The translations under genes and the position numbers were made by a program. This document shows positions 20,688 through 20,726 of a stretch of 20,726 nt of DNA, one piece after another (position 1 is the first letter of the stretch; every line of letters begins with the position of its first letter). This DNA is from an uncultured Clostridia bacterium (GTDB lineage Bacteria; Bacillota; Clostridia; Oscillospirales; Oscillospiraceae), in contig CAMGCA010000005.1 in the NCBI GenBank assembly GCA_946011705.1, forward strand, positions 1-20,726, written 5' to 3'. The notes under the pieces were generated by a model. It did not search any database. It worked only from the letters and a program-made list of their open reading frames with translations, and was not told the DNA's origin.

Positions 20688-20726
20688 AGGAGGTCATCGT
20701 ACATCCTATGGGCCCCTCGAAGGGTA

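Noticed and set aside
1..20726. CRISPR array or defence island
   Set aside because: No regularly spaced direct repeats and no cas, toxin-antitoxin, restriction or other defence genes were seen.

Overview
The window looks like chromosome from a spore-forming Clostridia bacterium, probably a GC-rich gut member of the Oscillospirales. The grounds are a complete spoIVA (endospore coat morphogenesis), hprK (HPr kinase/phosphorylase, the Firmicutes catabolite-repression switch), Shine-Dalgarno sites of the GGAGG type, sigma-A promoters with 16-17 nt spacers, a ROK glucokinase and several short inverted-repeat elements. The genus cannot be fixed from the sequence alone.

Layout. 1-2.5 kb: the 3' part of ileS with its terminator, then a tRNA-Thr(UGU)/tRNA-Tyr(GUA) pair behind a consensus extended -10 promoter. 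2.5-4.8 kb, minus strand: a MATE efflux transporter followed by a small amidohydrolase. 4.8-5.2 kb: an AT-rich gap holding a chain of hairpins and two outward-facing promoters. 5.2-8.6 kb, plus strand: two overlapping genes for a heterodimeric ABC exporter of TM287/288 (BmrCD) type, one subunit having a degenerate ATPase site. 8.7-12.3 kb, minus strand: a VanZ-like membrane protein, a lipoprotein made of two homologous beta-helix domains and a PH-domain protein, interleaved with MITE-like repeats. 12.3-13.8 kb: spoIVA. 14.1-16.6 kb: divergent glucokinase and phosphoglucose isomerase genes. 16.7-17.1 kb: a 135-aa P-loop protein with its own promoter and terminator. 17.2-17.6 kb: two repeat elements. 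17.56-20.2 kb, minus strand: a compact operon hprK - RluA-family pseudouridine synthase - S51 peptidase. The end holds rpmB (ribosomal protein L28) and one copy of a short unclassified repeat.

Functional picture. Most genes are housekeeping: translation (ileS, tRNAs, rpmB, an RluA-family RNA-modifying enzyme), entry of glucose into glycolysis (glucokinase, Pgi), carbon regulation (hprK) and sporulation (spoIVA). The accessory part comprises efflux (MATE, ABC pair), the surface lipoprotein and VanZ-like protein, and the repeats.

I see no clear new defence system, CRISPR array, prophage or transposase. The signals most worth following are: a 130-bp repeat present twice in opposite orientation inside flanks that keep the same orientation; tandem OmpR/PhoB-like sites upstream of the duplicated beta-helix lipoprotein; the hairpin chain at 4.94-5.11 kb; a repeat pair whose leading hairpin changes in a compensatory way; and a repeat end that supplies the stop codon of the S51 peptidase gene.
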